A stretch of DNA of 61,048 nucleotides from an uncultured Chryseobacterium sp. (GTDB lineage: Bacteria > Bacteroidota > Bacteroidia > Flavobacteriales > Weeksellaceae), in the NCBI GenBank assembly GCA_913774355.1, contig CAJYGB010000010.1, positions 1 to 61,048 on the forward strand. The letters are read 5' to 3'. Positions 18,153-25,851 of this stretch are shown piece by piece. The first letter of the stretch is position 1; every line of letters starts with the position of its first letter. The position numbers and the translations under genes were made by a program. The notes beneath the pieces were generated by a model. That model was not told the origin of the DNA. It saw only the letters and a list, made by a program, of their open reading frames with translations, and did no database searches.

Positions 18153-18425
18153 ATGACAGAACAACAAGAAACATTAGTAGGAGGCTGGACAGCATTTCAC
18201 CCTCTTACTCCGGAAGATCAAAAAGTATTTGACGAAGCCATGAAAGGATTTGTAGGAGTGCAATACAAACCTTACGAAGTATCAACACAAGTGGTAAATG
18301 GCACCAATTACCGTTTCAGGTGCGACGCTTCAATGCCGCCTGCAGAAGTCATTTGGCAGGCCATTGTGGAAATCTATCAGCCGATTAACGGCCAGCCACA
18401 CGTTGTTGGTATCACAAGAATCTAA
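18153..18425 (+). CDS. Cystatin/stefin-like protein
   Basis: A 90-residue protein without signal peptide. It carries the three landmarks of the cystatin inhibitor fold in the right order. These are a Gly-Gly near the N-terminus (LVGGWTAF), a helix (EDQKVFDEAMKGFV) leading to the QxVxG loop (residues about 47-53, STQVVNGTNYRF), and a C-terminal hairpin (QPHVVGITRI) in place of the second loop. Eukaryotic stefins have QVVAGTNY at the same place. Cystatins inhibit papain-like cysteine proteases. As a cytosolic protein its target is unclear. A serine peptidase lies upstream, but cystatins do not normally inhibit that class. Confidence 0.72.
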   Translation: MTEQQETLVGGWTAFHPLTPEDQKVFDEAMKGFVGVQYKPYEVSTQVVNGTNYRFRCDASMPPAEVIWQAIVEIYQPINGQPHVVGITRI

Positions 18426-18448
18426 AAGCTTTATGCATATTCTAAGAT

Positions 18449-18476
18449 CGGGGGATTTTTATCCCTCGTTTTTTTT
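18449..18476 (+). terminator. Terminator of the cystatin-like gene
   Basis: CGGGGGAT and ATCCCTCG (one G-U) form the stem, followed by eight T. Confidence 0.8.
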
Positions 18477-18485
18477 GTTTAATCA

Positions 18486-19313
18486 TCAGCCTATCCTAAC
18501 ACTTGTCATACTAAGCGAGCCGCCGATCAATTCATCATTGAACAGTGACAGCTCATCTGAAGAAGTTTTCAGTCCCAATGTATAAACTAAGGGAAGATAA
18601 TGATCGGGAGTCGGAATGGCATACTGCAGAGAAATTCCCTGGTTTTGATATTCAATAATATTCTTAAAATTTCCATCCAAAATCCAATGGTTCGTTTTTT
18701 CACGTGCTTCGATGGCCCAGTCCCAGCCGGCGCCGGGTGTGTTGATATTCCTCCAGTCGATCAGACGCAGATTATGGATAATGTTTCCACTGCCTATAAT
18801 TAAGATACCTTTTTCACGGAGCTTATTCAGCTTTTTAGCCAGATCAAAATGATACTGCGGAGGTTTTGTATAATCTATACTCATCTGGATAACAGGAATA
18901 TTCGCTTCCGGGTAAAGGTGCTTGATCACAGACCATGCCCCATGATCCAACCCCCAGCTGTGATCTTCCTCCACCGGAACGGGAGCCAGTAAACCGGCGG
19001 TTTCTTTTGCCAGTGCGGGATCTCCGGGTGCAGAATATTCCACATCGAACAAAGCTTGCGGAAAGCCCCCGAAATCATGAATCGTACTGGGCATATCCAT
19101 TGCCGTTACTTTGGTGCCGCGTGTAAACCAGTGTGCGGAAATACAAAGGATCGCATTAGGTTTCGGGATTTCCGTCGCCATCTTCCTGAATCCCTGTACA
19201 AAACGGTTCTCTTCAATCGCGTTCATGGGCGAACCATGCCCAAGGAAAAGAACGGGCATTTTCGGGGTCAGGGTAAAATGGTCACTGATATTTTGGAGAT
19301 CGTTGAGGTTCAT
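18486..19313 (-). CDS. DODA-type extradiol aromatic ring-opening dioxygenase (YgiD-like)
   Basis: About 275 residues from ATG 19313 (MNLNDLQNISDHF); a longer in-frame start at 19346 is unlikely. It belongs to the class III extradiol LigB-like family represented by E. coli YgiD, 4,5-DOPA dioxygenase. Metal and active-site segments visible are LFLGHGSPMNAI, CISAHWFTRG, SWGLDHGAWSVIKHLYP and IIGSGNIIHNL. It would use a non-haem divalent metal and O2 to open a catechol ring; the physiological substrate is unknown. YceI lies upstream on the same strand. Confidence 0.9.
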   Translation of the reverse strand: MNLNDLQNISDHFTLTPKMPVLFLGHGSPMNAIEENRFVQGFRKMATEIPKPNAILCISAHWFTRGTKVTAMDMPSTIHDFGGFPQALFDVEYSAPGDPALAKETAGLLAPVPVEEDHSWGLDHGAWSVIKHLYPEANIPVIQMSIDYTKPPQYHFDLAKKLNKLREKGILIIGSGNIIHNLRLIDWRNINTPGAGWDWAIEAREKTNHWILDGNFKNIIEYQNQGISLQYAIPTPDHYLPLVYTLGLKTSSDELSLFNDELIGGSLSMTSVRIG

Positions 19314-19329
19314 AAGATTCACTTTTAGA

Positions 19330-19381
19330 AAAAACAAAAGGTTCAAGGCTTTAGAAATCCCTGAACCTTTTAAAATATTTT
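19330..19381 (-). terminator. Hairpin between yceI-like and DODA genes
   Basis: On the minus strand AAAAGGTTCA and TGAACCTTTT enclose a 26-nt loop and are followed by GTTTTTTC. It would end the yceI-like mRNA or attenuate readthrough into the dioxygenase gene. Confidence 0.65.
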
Positions 19382-19389
19382 TATAAAAA

Positions 19390-19902
19390 TTAGGCCTGCT
19401 TTACAAACTGCAGTTCTCCGGCGATTTTCACTTCATCGCTTACCAATACACCGCCTGCTTCAAGCGCTGCATTCCAGTTCAGTCCGAAATCGGTTCTGTT
19501 GATCTTCCCTTCAAAAGAAAATCCCGCTTTCGTATTTCCCCACGGGTCTACATTAATCCCTCCGAAATCAACATCCAGAACTACAGGCTTTGTCACTCCG
19601 TTCAGGGTAAGATTGCCGGTAACTTCATTGTTCAGGGCAGAAGATTCAAAAGTAATCGTAGGATTAGCCTCGGCATTGAAAAACTCTGCAGATTTTAAGT
19701 GGTTGTCACGGTCTGTATTATTCGTAGAAATAGAATCCGTCTGGATGGTAGCCGTTGTTTTTGCATTGGCAAAAGTATCGTCTTCCGTTTCGATTTCTGC
19801 AGTAAAGTTGGTGAAGTTTCCTTTGATGCTGGAAATCATCATGTGTTTTACTTTAAAGGTAATTTCACTGTGTGCTGGATCTAAGTTCCATTTTGTAGCC
19901 AT
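19390..19902 (-). CDS. YceI family protein
   Basis: A 170-residue protein from ATG 19902 (MATKWNLDPAHSEITFKVKH); the in-frame upstream stretch to 19965 runs through the promoter. The family signature WxLDPAHSxIxFxVKH is at the very N-terminus, and GNLTLNGVTKPV follows mid-protein. It forms a lipocalin-like eight-stranded barrel that binds long-chain isoprenoids or amphiphiles. Most E. coli-type YceI proteins are periplasmic, but this one has no signal peptide and should stay in the cytosol. A strong palindrome lies at its promoter. Confidence 0.92.
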   Translation of the reverse strand: MATKWNLDPAHSEITFKVKHMMISSIKGNFTNFTAEIETEDDTFANAKTTATIQTDSISTNNTDRDNHLKSAEFFNAEANPTITFESSALNNEVTGNLTLNGVTKPVVLDVDFGGINVDPWGNTKAGFSFEGKINRTDFGLNWNAALEAGGVLVSDEVKIAGELQFVKQA

Positions 19903-19933
19903 TGTATTACTATTTTTGTTGTTAATTATAATG

Positions 19934-19941
19934 CAAATGTA
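19934..19941 (-). promoter_or_regulatory. -7 box of the yceI-like gene
   Basis: TACATTTG on the minus strand matches TAnnTTTG exactly, 31 bp before the ATG. No -33 TTG is visible; that position is taken by a palindrome. Confidence 0.6.
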
Positions 19942-19947
19942 TAGCGG

Positions 19948-19965
19948 ATGACTGGTACGAGTCAT
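19948..19965. promoter_or_regulatory. Palindromic operator candidate at the yceI-like promoter
   Basis: ATGACTGGTACGAGTCAT is symmetric at 16 of 18 positions around GTAC. It sits where the -33 element of the minus-strand promoter should be, as expected for a dimeric regulator. The regulator gene is not adjacent. Confidence 0.55.
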
Positions 19966-20007
19966 TGACGTAGGATAAGAAATGATGCTTCGTCCTCTTT
20001 TGTTTTA

Positions 20008-20102
20008 AGGAGCAGTTTCCCGCTATCCACTGTATCTTTTTTGTCACGGCCTCCGCTTTGCTCCATCCGCAACAAAAAAGGATGCCGTTTCTATCGGGGC
20101 TA
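20008..20102 (+). repeat. Dispersed hairpin element, copy C
   Basis: AGGAGCAGTTTCCCGCTATC at the 5' end and CTATCGGGGCTA at the 3' end. The inner arms TTTTTTGT and ACAAAAAA enclose a C/G-rich variable centre. It lies in the 395-bp gap between the yceI-like and S9 peptidase genes; the rest of that gap holds only their promoters. Confidence 0.9.
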
Positions 20103-20270
20103 GGCCGAAGTCCGTAATCAGCATTTTGCCCCTAAGATCAATAGAATCAAAACTTATCAATCATTACCTGTTACCCGTTAATCAAGTTACGCAATATTTC
20201 CCAGCCCTACCACACGTTCATTTTACGAATGTTTTAATTTAACATTTCTTAACGATAGGTATTTATTTCT

Positions 20271-20278
20271 TATTTTTG
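20271..20278 (+). promoter_or_regulatory. -7 box of the S9 peptidase gene
   Basis: TATTTTTG, an exact TAnnTTTG match, lies 19 bp before the ATG. Confidence 0.5.
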
Positions 20279-20297
20279 GAGGATTCAATTTTATACA

Positions 20298-22439
20298 ATG
20301 AAACTCTATACATTATCTTTATGCATGCTGGTTTTGGGAGGTAGCACACTGGCTCAGACCCAAAAATTTACGATGGCGGAGGCAGTAAACGGAATGAGAA
20401 CGAACCTGGCTGTTAAAAGCATTTCCCAATTTTCATGGTCTGCAGACGGAAAATCCTACATCCAGGCAGTAAAAGGCGGATATCTGATCACCGATATCAA
20501 AACAAAAAAACAGGATACTCTGGTATCGCTGACACAGCTGAACCGTAACCTGACGGAAAAAAAATTCAAAACGGTTCCGCCGATCAAATTTACCGGCAGC
20601 TCGCAGGGCTATTTCAACGCGAACGGCAAAATGGTCTGGGTGGAAAAATCCGGCAGCGACTGGAAAATGAAAAATACCGTACCGGTAGATGAAAATGCAG
20701 AGAACGTAAAGGTTTTCGCAGACAATCAGACCTTTGCCTTTACCGTAAAGAATAATCTATTGGTAAGCAGAAACGGAAAAATAATCAAGGTAACCAACGA
20801 GGCGAACGAAAATATCCTGAACGGTTCTTCCAATGTTCACCGGAATGAATTCGGAATCGATACCGGAATTTTCCCGGCCCCGAATTCCGAAAGCGTAGCC
20901 TTTTACAGAATGGATCAGACCATGGTGGCAGATTACCCGATCATCGACTGGTCCGTAACGCCTGCGGTTAACCAAAACATCAAATATCCGATGGCAGGAA
21001 GAACCTCGCATCAGGTAACGCTTGGGGTTTTCAACATAAAAAACCAGAAAACCACTTTCCTGAATATCGAAGGCGAAAAAGACCAGTATTTGACGGCCGT
21101 AACGTGGAGCCCGGATTCAAAATACATCTTTGTCGGTGTCCTGAACCGTGGGCAAAACCATCTGAAAATGAACCAGTACGATGCGGCAAACGGAAATTTG
21201 GTAAAAACCCTATTTGAAGAAACCAGCGACAAATATGTTGAACCGCAGCATCCGTTGACTTTCTTCCCGAATTCCAATACGGATTTCATCTGGCAGAGTC
21301 AGCGTACGGGATACAACCATCTGTTCCATTACAGTCTGGAGAAAGGTCTCGTTTCCCAGATCACCAAAGGCGACTGGCTGGTGAACGAGATTTTAGGCTT
21401 TAACGAAAAGAAAAAGGAAATCTACTTTACGTCTACCAAAGAAACTCCTTTGGAAAAACACCTGTACAGAATCAACTGGACCAATTTTAAGATGCAGCGG
21501 CTGGATAGTGCGGAAGGTGTCCATTCCGGTATGTTGAGCAGCGACGGGAATTACCTGTATGATGTGTACAGCAACGCGGATACACCGAGAGTGGCTAATA
21601 TCATCAACACAAATACTTTAAAGACGAGCAACCTCCTGACTTCGGAAAACCCGCTGAAAAATTACCAGCGTCCGGAAATTAAAAACGTAAACCTTAAAGC
21701 GGACGACGGAACACTGTTATACGGAAAAATCATTCTTCCGACCAATTTTGACCCGAATAAAAAATACCCGGTGATCGTATATCTGTACAATGGACCACAC
21801 CTGCAGCTGATTACCAATACATTCCCTGCATCCGGGAACCTTTGGTACGAATACATGGCCCAGAACGGATACATCATTTTCACCATGGATGGAAGAGGTT
21901 CTGCCAACCGCGGACTGAAATTCGAACAGGCGGTGTTCAGAAACCTGGGAACCAACGAAATGAACGACCAGATGAAAGGGGTGGAATACCTGAAATCTTT
22001 ACCTTACGTAGATGCGGACAGAATGGGAATTCACGGGTGGAGTTTCGGAGGCTTTATGACCACCAGCTTTATGCTTCGCAAGCCTGATGTCTTCAAAGTA
22101 GGCGTTGCCGGAGGTCCTGTAATCGACTGGAGCATGTACGAAATTATGTACGGCGAAAGATATATGGATACACCACAGGAGAATCCACAGGGTTACGCCA
22201 CGGCCAACCTGCTGGATAAAGTGCAGAACCTGAAAGGGAAATTGCTGATGATCCACGGCGCACAGGACGATGTGGTGGTGTGGCAGCACTCCGTTAAGTT
22301 CATCAAGTCCGCGGTAGATAACGGCATCCAGCTGGATTATTTCGTGTATCCCGGCCATCCGCACAACGTGATCGGAAAAGACCGCGTGCACCTGATGCAG
22401 AAAGTAACGGATTATTTTGATCAGTACCTGAAAAAATAA
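20298..22439 (+). CDS. S9 family peptidase (dipeptidyl peptidase IV-like)
   Basis: A 713-residue exported peptidase with signal peptide (LVLGGSTLAQ). An N-terminal beta-propeller of about 460 residues includes the DPPIV-like substrate-anchoring segment DTGIFPAPNSESVAFYRMDQ and PLTFFPNS. The C-terminal alpha/beta-hydrolase has Ser582 in GWSFGG, Asp657 in GAQDDVV and His687 or His689 in PGHPHN. It probably removes X-Pro dipeptides or tripeptides in the periplasm. Prolyl tripeptidyl peptidase is the close alternative. Monocistronic, with promoter and terminator both visible. Confidence 0.93.
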   Translation: MKLYTLSLCMLVLGGSTLAQTQKFTMAEAVNGMRTNLAVKSISQFSWSADGKSYIQAVKGGYLITDIKTKKQDTLVSLTQLNRNLTEKKFKTVPPIKFTGSSQGYFNANGKMVWVEKSGSDWKMKNTVPVDENAENVKVFADNQTFAFTVKNNLLVSRNGKIIKVTNEANENILNGSSNVHRNEFGIDTGIFPAPNSESVAFYRMDQTMVADYPIIDWSVTPAVNQNIKYPMAGRTSHQVTLGVFNIKNQKTTFLNIEGEKDQYLTAVTWSPDSKYIFVGVLNRGQNHLKMNQYDAANGNLVKTLFEETSDKYVEPQHPLTFFPNSNTDFIWQSQRTGYNHLFHYSLEKGLVSQITKGDWLVNEILGFNEKKKEIYFTSTKETPLEKHLYRINWTNFKMQRLDSAEGVHSGMLSSDGNYLYDVYSNADTPRVANIINTNTLKTSNLLTSENPLKNYQRPEIKNVNLKADDGTLLYGKIILPTNFDPNKKYPVIVYLYNGPHLQLITNTFPASGNLWYEYMAQNGYIIFTMDGRGSANRGLKFEQAVFRNLGTNEMNDQMKGVEYLKSLPYVDADRMGIHGWSFGGFMTTSFMLRKPDVFKVGVAGGPVIDWSMYEIMYGERYMDTPQENPQGYATANLLDKVQNLKGKLLMIHGAQDDVVVWQHSVKFIKSAVDNGIQLDYFVYPGHPHNVIGKDRVHLMQKVTDYFDQYLKK

Positions 22440-22469
22440 GTCCGGAGCTATAATAAAATTTATAAAAGC

Positions 22470-22519
22470 AGACAGAAACACTTACAACGTTTGATTCGTT
22501 GAGGTTTCTGTCTTTTTTA
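22470..22519 (+). terminator. Terminator of the S9 peptidase gene
   Basis: AGACAGAAAC and GTTTCTGTCT are a perfect ten-bp stem with a 24-nt loop, followed by TTTTT. Confidence 0.8.
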
Positions 22520-22754
22520 TTGGTTTTCCTTCACCATTCCCCGGTTCCCCAGGATAGTTAACTATATTGTTTTCTCAGGTAGTAGGGATTGGTGTTTCTG
22601 TTGAGCAGTTACGTTTACCTTCCGGGAAAATTGCAGGAGAATGTTAACCCATCAGTTTCTGAATGTATCTCCGATTACGGTGATCGCTCTTAACAGAATG
22701 TGAAAAGGATCATTTGATATTTAAGATTATTGGTAATTTGTTAACTTAAGAAAT

Positions 22755-22775
22755 TTCCGGCATCCCGCTTCCAGC
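22755..22775 (+). repeat. C-rich dispersed repeat, copy 2 (short)
   Basis: TTCCGGCATCCCGCTTCCAG is a shortened version of the element at 16217. It is the only recognisable item besides the promoter in the gap 22520-22858. Confidence 0.6.
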
Positions 22776-22830
22776 TTTCTAAATATTTCCGTTCTTAACA
22801 AACATCAATGCTTCTGATGTTTCCTTGCCG

Positions 22831-22838
22831 TACCTTTG
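22831..22838 (+). promoter_or_regulatory. -7 box of the luciferase-like gene
   Basis: TACCTTTG, exact TAnnTTTG match, 20 bp before the ATG. Confidence 0.6.
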
Positions 22839-22858
22839 CACTATAAAAAATCAACAAT

Positions 22859-23884
22859 ATGGAATTAGGAATAGGAATGTTCGGCGATGTGTCATTCGAC
22901 CGGGCCACCGGAAAATATAGAGATTCAGGTATCAAAATCCGGGAGATCCTGGAGCAGGTAAAACTCATGGATGAAGTGGGAATTGATGTTTTTGCTATGG
23001 GCGAGCATCACCGTCCCGATTATGCCGTATCATCCCCGGAAATCGTTCTGGCTGCAGCGGCCAGCATCACTAAAAACATCAAATTAGCCAGTGGCGTTAC
23101 CGTATTGAGTTCTTCCGAGCCGGTAAAAGTCTATGAAGATTTCGCAACGCTGGATCTGATCTCCAACGGACGTGCCGAAATTTACGTAGGCCGCGGCAGC
23201 TTTATCGAGTCTTTCCCGCTGTATGGATACTCGCTGAATGATTACGAGGAGCTTTTCAATGAAAAATTAGATTTATTACTGAAAATAAATGCAGAGGAAA
23301 ATGTAACCTGGAAGGGAAAACTCCGCGCACCGATGCAGAACCAGACTGTTTATCCGAGAGCAAAAAACAACGGGAAGCTGCCGATCTGGAGAGCTGTGGG
23401 CGGAACACCGCAGTCGGTACTTCAGGCTGCCGAGCTGGGAATGCCTTTAATCGTTGCTATTATCGGAGGAATGCCGGTACAGTTCAGAAACCTGATCGAA
23501 TTTTACAAGCAGGAATACAAGAAAGCAGGCCATGATGTATCGCAGATGCAGATCGCGATCCACTCGCATACGTTTGTCAGCGATGATCCTGCCGTGATTG
23601 ATGGCTATTTCCACACCTATAAAGCACAGATGGACAGAATTGGTTCGTCCAGAGGCTGGGCTCCTTTCACCAAAATGCAATATGAAGGCGGAAGAAGCAA
23701 AGACGGGGCACTCTTCATCGGAAGCCCGAAAGAAGTGGCTGATAAAATCGCTTATATGAAAGAGATTTTCGGGATTACCCGATTTATCGGTCACATGGAC
23801 GTCGGCGATCCGGCACATGACATCATGATGAAATCCATCGGGCTGTTCGGAAAAGAAGTAAAACCGTTGGTCGCACATCTGTAA
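22859..23884 (+). CDS. LLM class flavin-dependent oxidoreductase
   Basis: A 341-residue luciferase-like monooxygenase fold (TIM barrel using reduced FMN). Typical segments are DVFAMGEHHRPDYAVSSPE near residue 45, LASGVTVLSS, GRAEIYVGRGSFIESF and FIGSPKEVADKI toward the C-terminus. It should catalyse an FMNH2-dependent oxidation in the cytosol; the substrate cannot be predicted. It has its own promoter and terminator, so no operon partner hints at a pathway. Confidence 0.92.
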   Translation: MELGIGMFGDVSFDRATGKYRDSGIKIREILEQVKLMDEVGIDVFAMGEHHRPDYAVSSPEIVLAAAASITKNIKLASGVTVLSSSEPVKVYEDFATLDLISNGRAEIYVGRGSFIESFPLYGYSLNDYEELFNEKLDLLLKINAEENVTWKGKLRAPMQNQTVYPRAKNNGKLPIWRAVGGTPQSVLQAAELGMPLIVAIIGGMPVQFRNLIEFYKQEYKKAGHDVSQMQIAIHSHTFVSDDPAVIDGYFHTYKAQMDRIGSSRGWAPFTKMQYEGGRSKDGALFIGSPKEVADKIAYMKEIFGITRFIGHMDVGDPAHDIMMKSIGLFGKEVKPLVAHL

Positions 23885-23893
23885 AACATAAAC

Positions 23894-23925
23894 CCTCCGC
23901 TGAATTTCAGTGGAGGATTTTGTTT
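23894..23925 (+). terminator. Terminator of the luciferase-like gene
   Basis: CCTCCGCTGAA and TTTCAGTGGAGG form the stem, followed by ATTTTGTTTT. Confidence 0.75.
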
Positions 23926-23972
23926 TCTGCTAAAAATAAAAGTTTGCCACAGCAGATTAGAAGACAAATAAT

Positions 23973-23980
23973 TACCTTTG
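23973..23980 (+). promoter_or_regulatory. -7 box of the DUF2132 gene
   Basis: TACCTTTG, exact TAnnTTTG match, seven bases before the ATG at 23988. Confidence 0.5.
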
Positions 23981-23987
23981 CAGCATT

Positions 23988-24239
23988 ATGGAACAACAAT
24001 CGAAAGACCCGCTTCACGGAAAAAGACTGGATGCCATTCTTGAAGAATTGGTAGCTTATTACCAGGGATTTGAAAAGTTGGGCGAACAGATCAACATCCG
24101 GTGCTTTACTGATAATCCGAGCATCAACTCCTCTCTAAAATTTCTGAGAAAAACCGATTGGGCGAGAGCGAAGGTCGAGAGCCTGTACCTTTTTATGCTT
24201 CGCGAAAAGAAGCGGAATGAAGCCCGGAAACAAAAGTGA
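23988..24239 (+). CDS. VF530/DUF2132 family DNA-binding protein
   Basis: An 83-residue protein covering the whole VF530 domain: DPLHGKRLDAILEELVAYYQ, then INIRCFTDNPSINSSLKFLR and KTDWARAKVESLYL. The tail is very basic (REKKRNEARKQK). The family structure is a small helical fold thought to bind DNA; the target is unknown. It is cytosolic and lies between two independent transcription units. Confidence 0.9.
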   Translation: MEQQSKDPLHGKRLDAILEELVAYYQGFEKLGEQINIRCFTDNPSINSSLKFLRKTDWARAKVESLYLFMLREKKRNEARKQK

Positions 24240-24301
24240 AAACATTACTGCAGAGACTGCTTTTAACCTCATATTTCTTCGGTCAATGATTTCAAAAACA
24301 G

Positions 24302-24309
24302 TATCTTTG
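24302..24309 (+). promoter_or_regulatory. -7 box of the FKBP gene
   Basis: TATCTTTG, exact TAnnTTTG match, 41 bp before the ATG at 24351. Confidence 0.5.
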
Positions 24310-24350
24310 TGCTGTTAATCGTGAGGAAATTCACGACAAAAAGAAAAAAT

Positions 24351-24851
24351 ATGACAATCGAAAACAATCATGTTGTAGCTGTAAGTTACATACTTCACAC
24401 GATCGAAGAAGATGGAAGTAAGATTCTTGTAGAAGAAACAACAGCAGAAAATCCACTTACATTTCTGTACGGTGTGGGAATGATGATTCCAAAGTTTGAG
24501 CAGAATATCCATGGGATGAAAGCAGGTGATAAAACCGCTTTCACCATTCAGCCTGAGGAAGCTTACGGTGAAAAACAGCCGGATGCTATTGCACAGCTGC
24601 CGATCGACATGTTCAACGAATCCGGAATTCCGCCTGTTGGGGCGATCTTACCTTTATCCGATAACCAGGGGAACAATTTCCAGGCATTTGTGGTAGAAGT
24701 TACGCCGGAAGCGGTGATCGCAGACCTTAATCACCCGATGGCGGGGAAAGTATTGGATTTCCAGGTAGAAATTCTGAATACGCGTCCTGCAACGGAAGAA
24801 GAACTTTCCCACGGCCACGCGCATGGGATCGACGGAAACGAAGCTCACTAA
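24351..24851 (+). CDS. FKBP-type peptidyl-prolyl isomerase, SlyD-like
   Basis: A 166-residue protein from ATG 24351 (MTIENNHVVAVSYILHT); 14 upstream in-frame codons are leader sequence. The FKBP core (residues 1-70 and 125-150) is interrupted by the insert-in-flap domain typical of SlyD, here around YGEKQPDAIAQLP to LSDNQGNNFQAFVVEV. LNHPMAGKVLDFQVEI is the family's conserved closing strand. The tail HGHAHGIDGNEAH is histidine-rich and may bind Ni2+ weakly. It catalyses proline isomerisation and chaperones folding in the cytosol. Confidence 0.93.
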   Translation: MTIENNHVVAVSYILHTIEEDGSKILVEETTAENPLTFLYGVGMMIPKFEQNIHGMKAGDKTAFTIQPEEAYGEKQPDAIAQLPIDMFNESGIPPVGAILPLSDNQGNNFQAFVVEVTPEAVIADLNHPMAGKVLDFQVEILNTRPATEEELSHGHAHGIDGNEAH

Positions 24852-24861
24852 TCAAATACAA

Positions 24862-24890
24862 TGTCCGGTTCTGCCGGACATTTTTGTTTT
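24862..24890 (+). terminator. Terminator of the FKBP gene
   Basis: TGTCCGG and CCGGACA with loop TTCTG, followed by TTTTTGTTTT. Confidence 0.85.
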
Positions 24891-25011
24891 GTGTAAACCT
24901 GTGGTTTCAATCTAACCGTGAAAGTTTACCACAAAGTTCTAACACATGAGTCACATAAGAATTTAGTTTCCTTTTTGGCGAATATTTCAGAACACAAAAA
25001 AAATCAAAGAT

Positions 25012-25111
25012 TTTTTGGTATTACGGTAATACTATCCGGTGGCTGAGGCACTCAAAGCCACGTTATCATCCGTGAAAATCCTTACCATCTGCGGGAGAAT
25101 TTTACCACAAA
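25012..25111 (+). repeat. Tandem intergenic repeat, unit 1
   Basis: Shares ATCCGGTGG.TGAGGCA.TC then AAGCCA, and later GTGAAAA then CCTTACCATCTG, with unit 2 about 188 bp on. It contains a hairpin, GTGGCT with AGCCAC. The start of the gap (24891-25010) has looser echoes such as TTTACCACAAAGTT. Confidence 0.7.
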
Positions 25112-25194
25112 AGTTACAAAAGATATACATGCTGTAGAAATAAAGTTAAATACCTGATGCTGGAGAAAGCGCACAAAAGTTTTAAAAATCTTTG

Positions 25195-25294
25195 ATTTTA
25201 TACTCCAGAGTTAATACTATTTATCCGGTGGTTGAGGCATTCGAAGCCATCTATCATATGTGAAAACCCTTACCATCTGGGGGAGCAATTACAC
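25195..25294 (+). repeat. Tandem intergenic repeat, unit 2
   Basis: Second, diverged copy of the preceding unit, with the hairpin TGGTTGAGGCATTCGAAGCC in weaker form. It ends just before the ychJ stop. The two units account for most of the 456-bp gap 24852-25307. Confidence 0.7.
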
Positions 25295-25307
25295 CATCCG
25301 TAGAAAT

Positions 25308-25685
25308 CTAATCTAAAAATACGCCGCTCACATAGAACCAGCGGTTCTGAACCATTTTGAAAGTAGAAAGTTCATGGTGGATTTGCAGTACCCCATCTTC
25401 ATCCTTGTAATACGCTTTGAACTCAACCTTATTGGCATTAGGCTTATTGACAATTTCCAGTTTTGTCCAGGTATTGATTTCTCCCCATTCCTGTAAATCT
25501 TTCCGGTTGTGGTATTTTCTTTTACCGGGAAAGGTGGTTTCCATCAGATAATCGCCATTCGGAATGGCAAAGGCAGAAAACCTTGAACGCATCAGGGCTT
25601 CGGCAGTTGGCGCATTCTTCTCTCCGGTGTGGTAAGGCTTGCAGCAGTCTTCGTAAGTTTTTCCGGAACAGCAGGGACAATTCAT
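25308..25685 (-). CDS. ychJ: YchJ family SEC-C zinc-binding protein
   Basis: A 125-residue protein that starts with a zinc-binding SEC-C motif, CPCCSGKTYEDCCKP. It continues with the YchJ NTF2-like domain: TAEALMRSRFSAFAIPNGDY, then WTKLEIVNK and a final VQNRWFYVSGVF strand. The role of YchJ is unknown; the SEC-C motif is also found at the end of SecA, where it contacts SecB or ribosomes. Cytosolic, monocistronic. Confidence 0.92.
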   Translation of the reverse strand: MNCPCCSGKTYEDCCKPYHTGEKNAPTAEALMRSRFSAFAIPNGDYLMETTFPGKRKYHNRKDLQEWGEINTWTKLEIVNKPNANKVEFKAYYKDEDGVLQIHHELSTFKMVQNRWFYVSGVFLD

Positions 25686-25814
25686 TGTTTTCTTTTTTTA
25701 ACACAAATGTACACGAATATTTTTCTATATACTATCAATAGGAACTTACTTTAGTCCGTTTTCACAGATAAAAGATTTCATCGGCTTTAGCTAAAACTTA
25801 ATATGTATGTTCAA

Positions 25815-25848
25815 TAAAAAAAGCATCCAAAAAATGAATGCTTTTCAA
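25815..25848 (-). terminator. Terminator of the M3 peptidase gene
   Basis: On the minus strand AAAAGCAT and ATGCTTTT enclose a T-rich loop and are followed by TTTTATTG. Confidence 0.65.
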
Positions 25849-25851
25849 AAT

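Noticed and set aside
16365..18425. Protease/inhibitor pair of the subtilase and the cystatin-like gene
   Set aside because: They have separate terminators and promoters, and cystatins target papain-like, not serine, peptidases.
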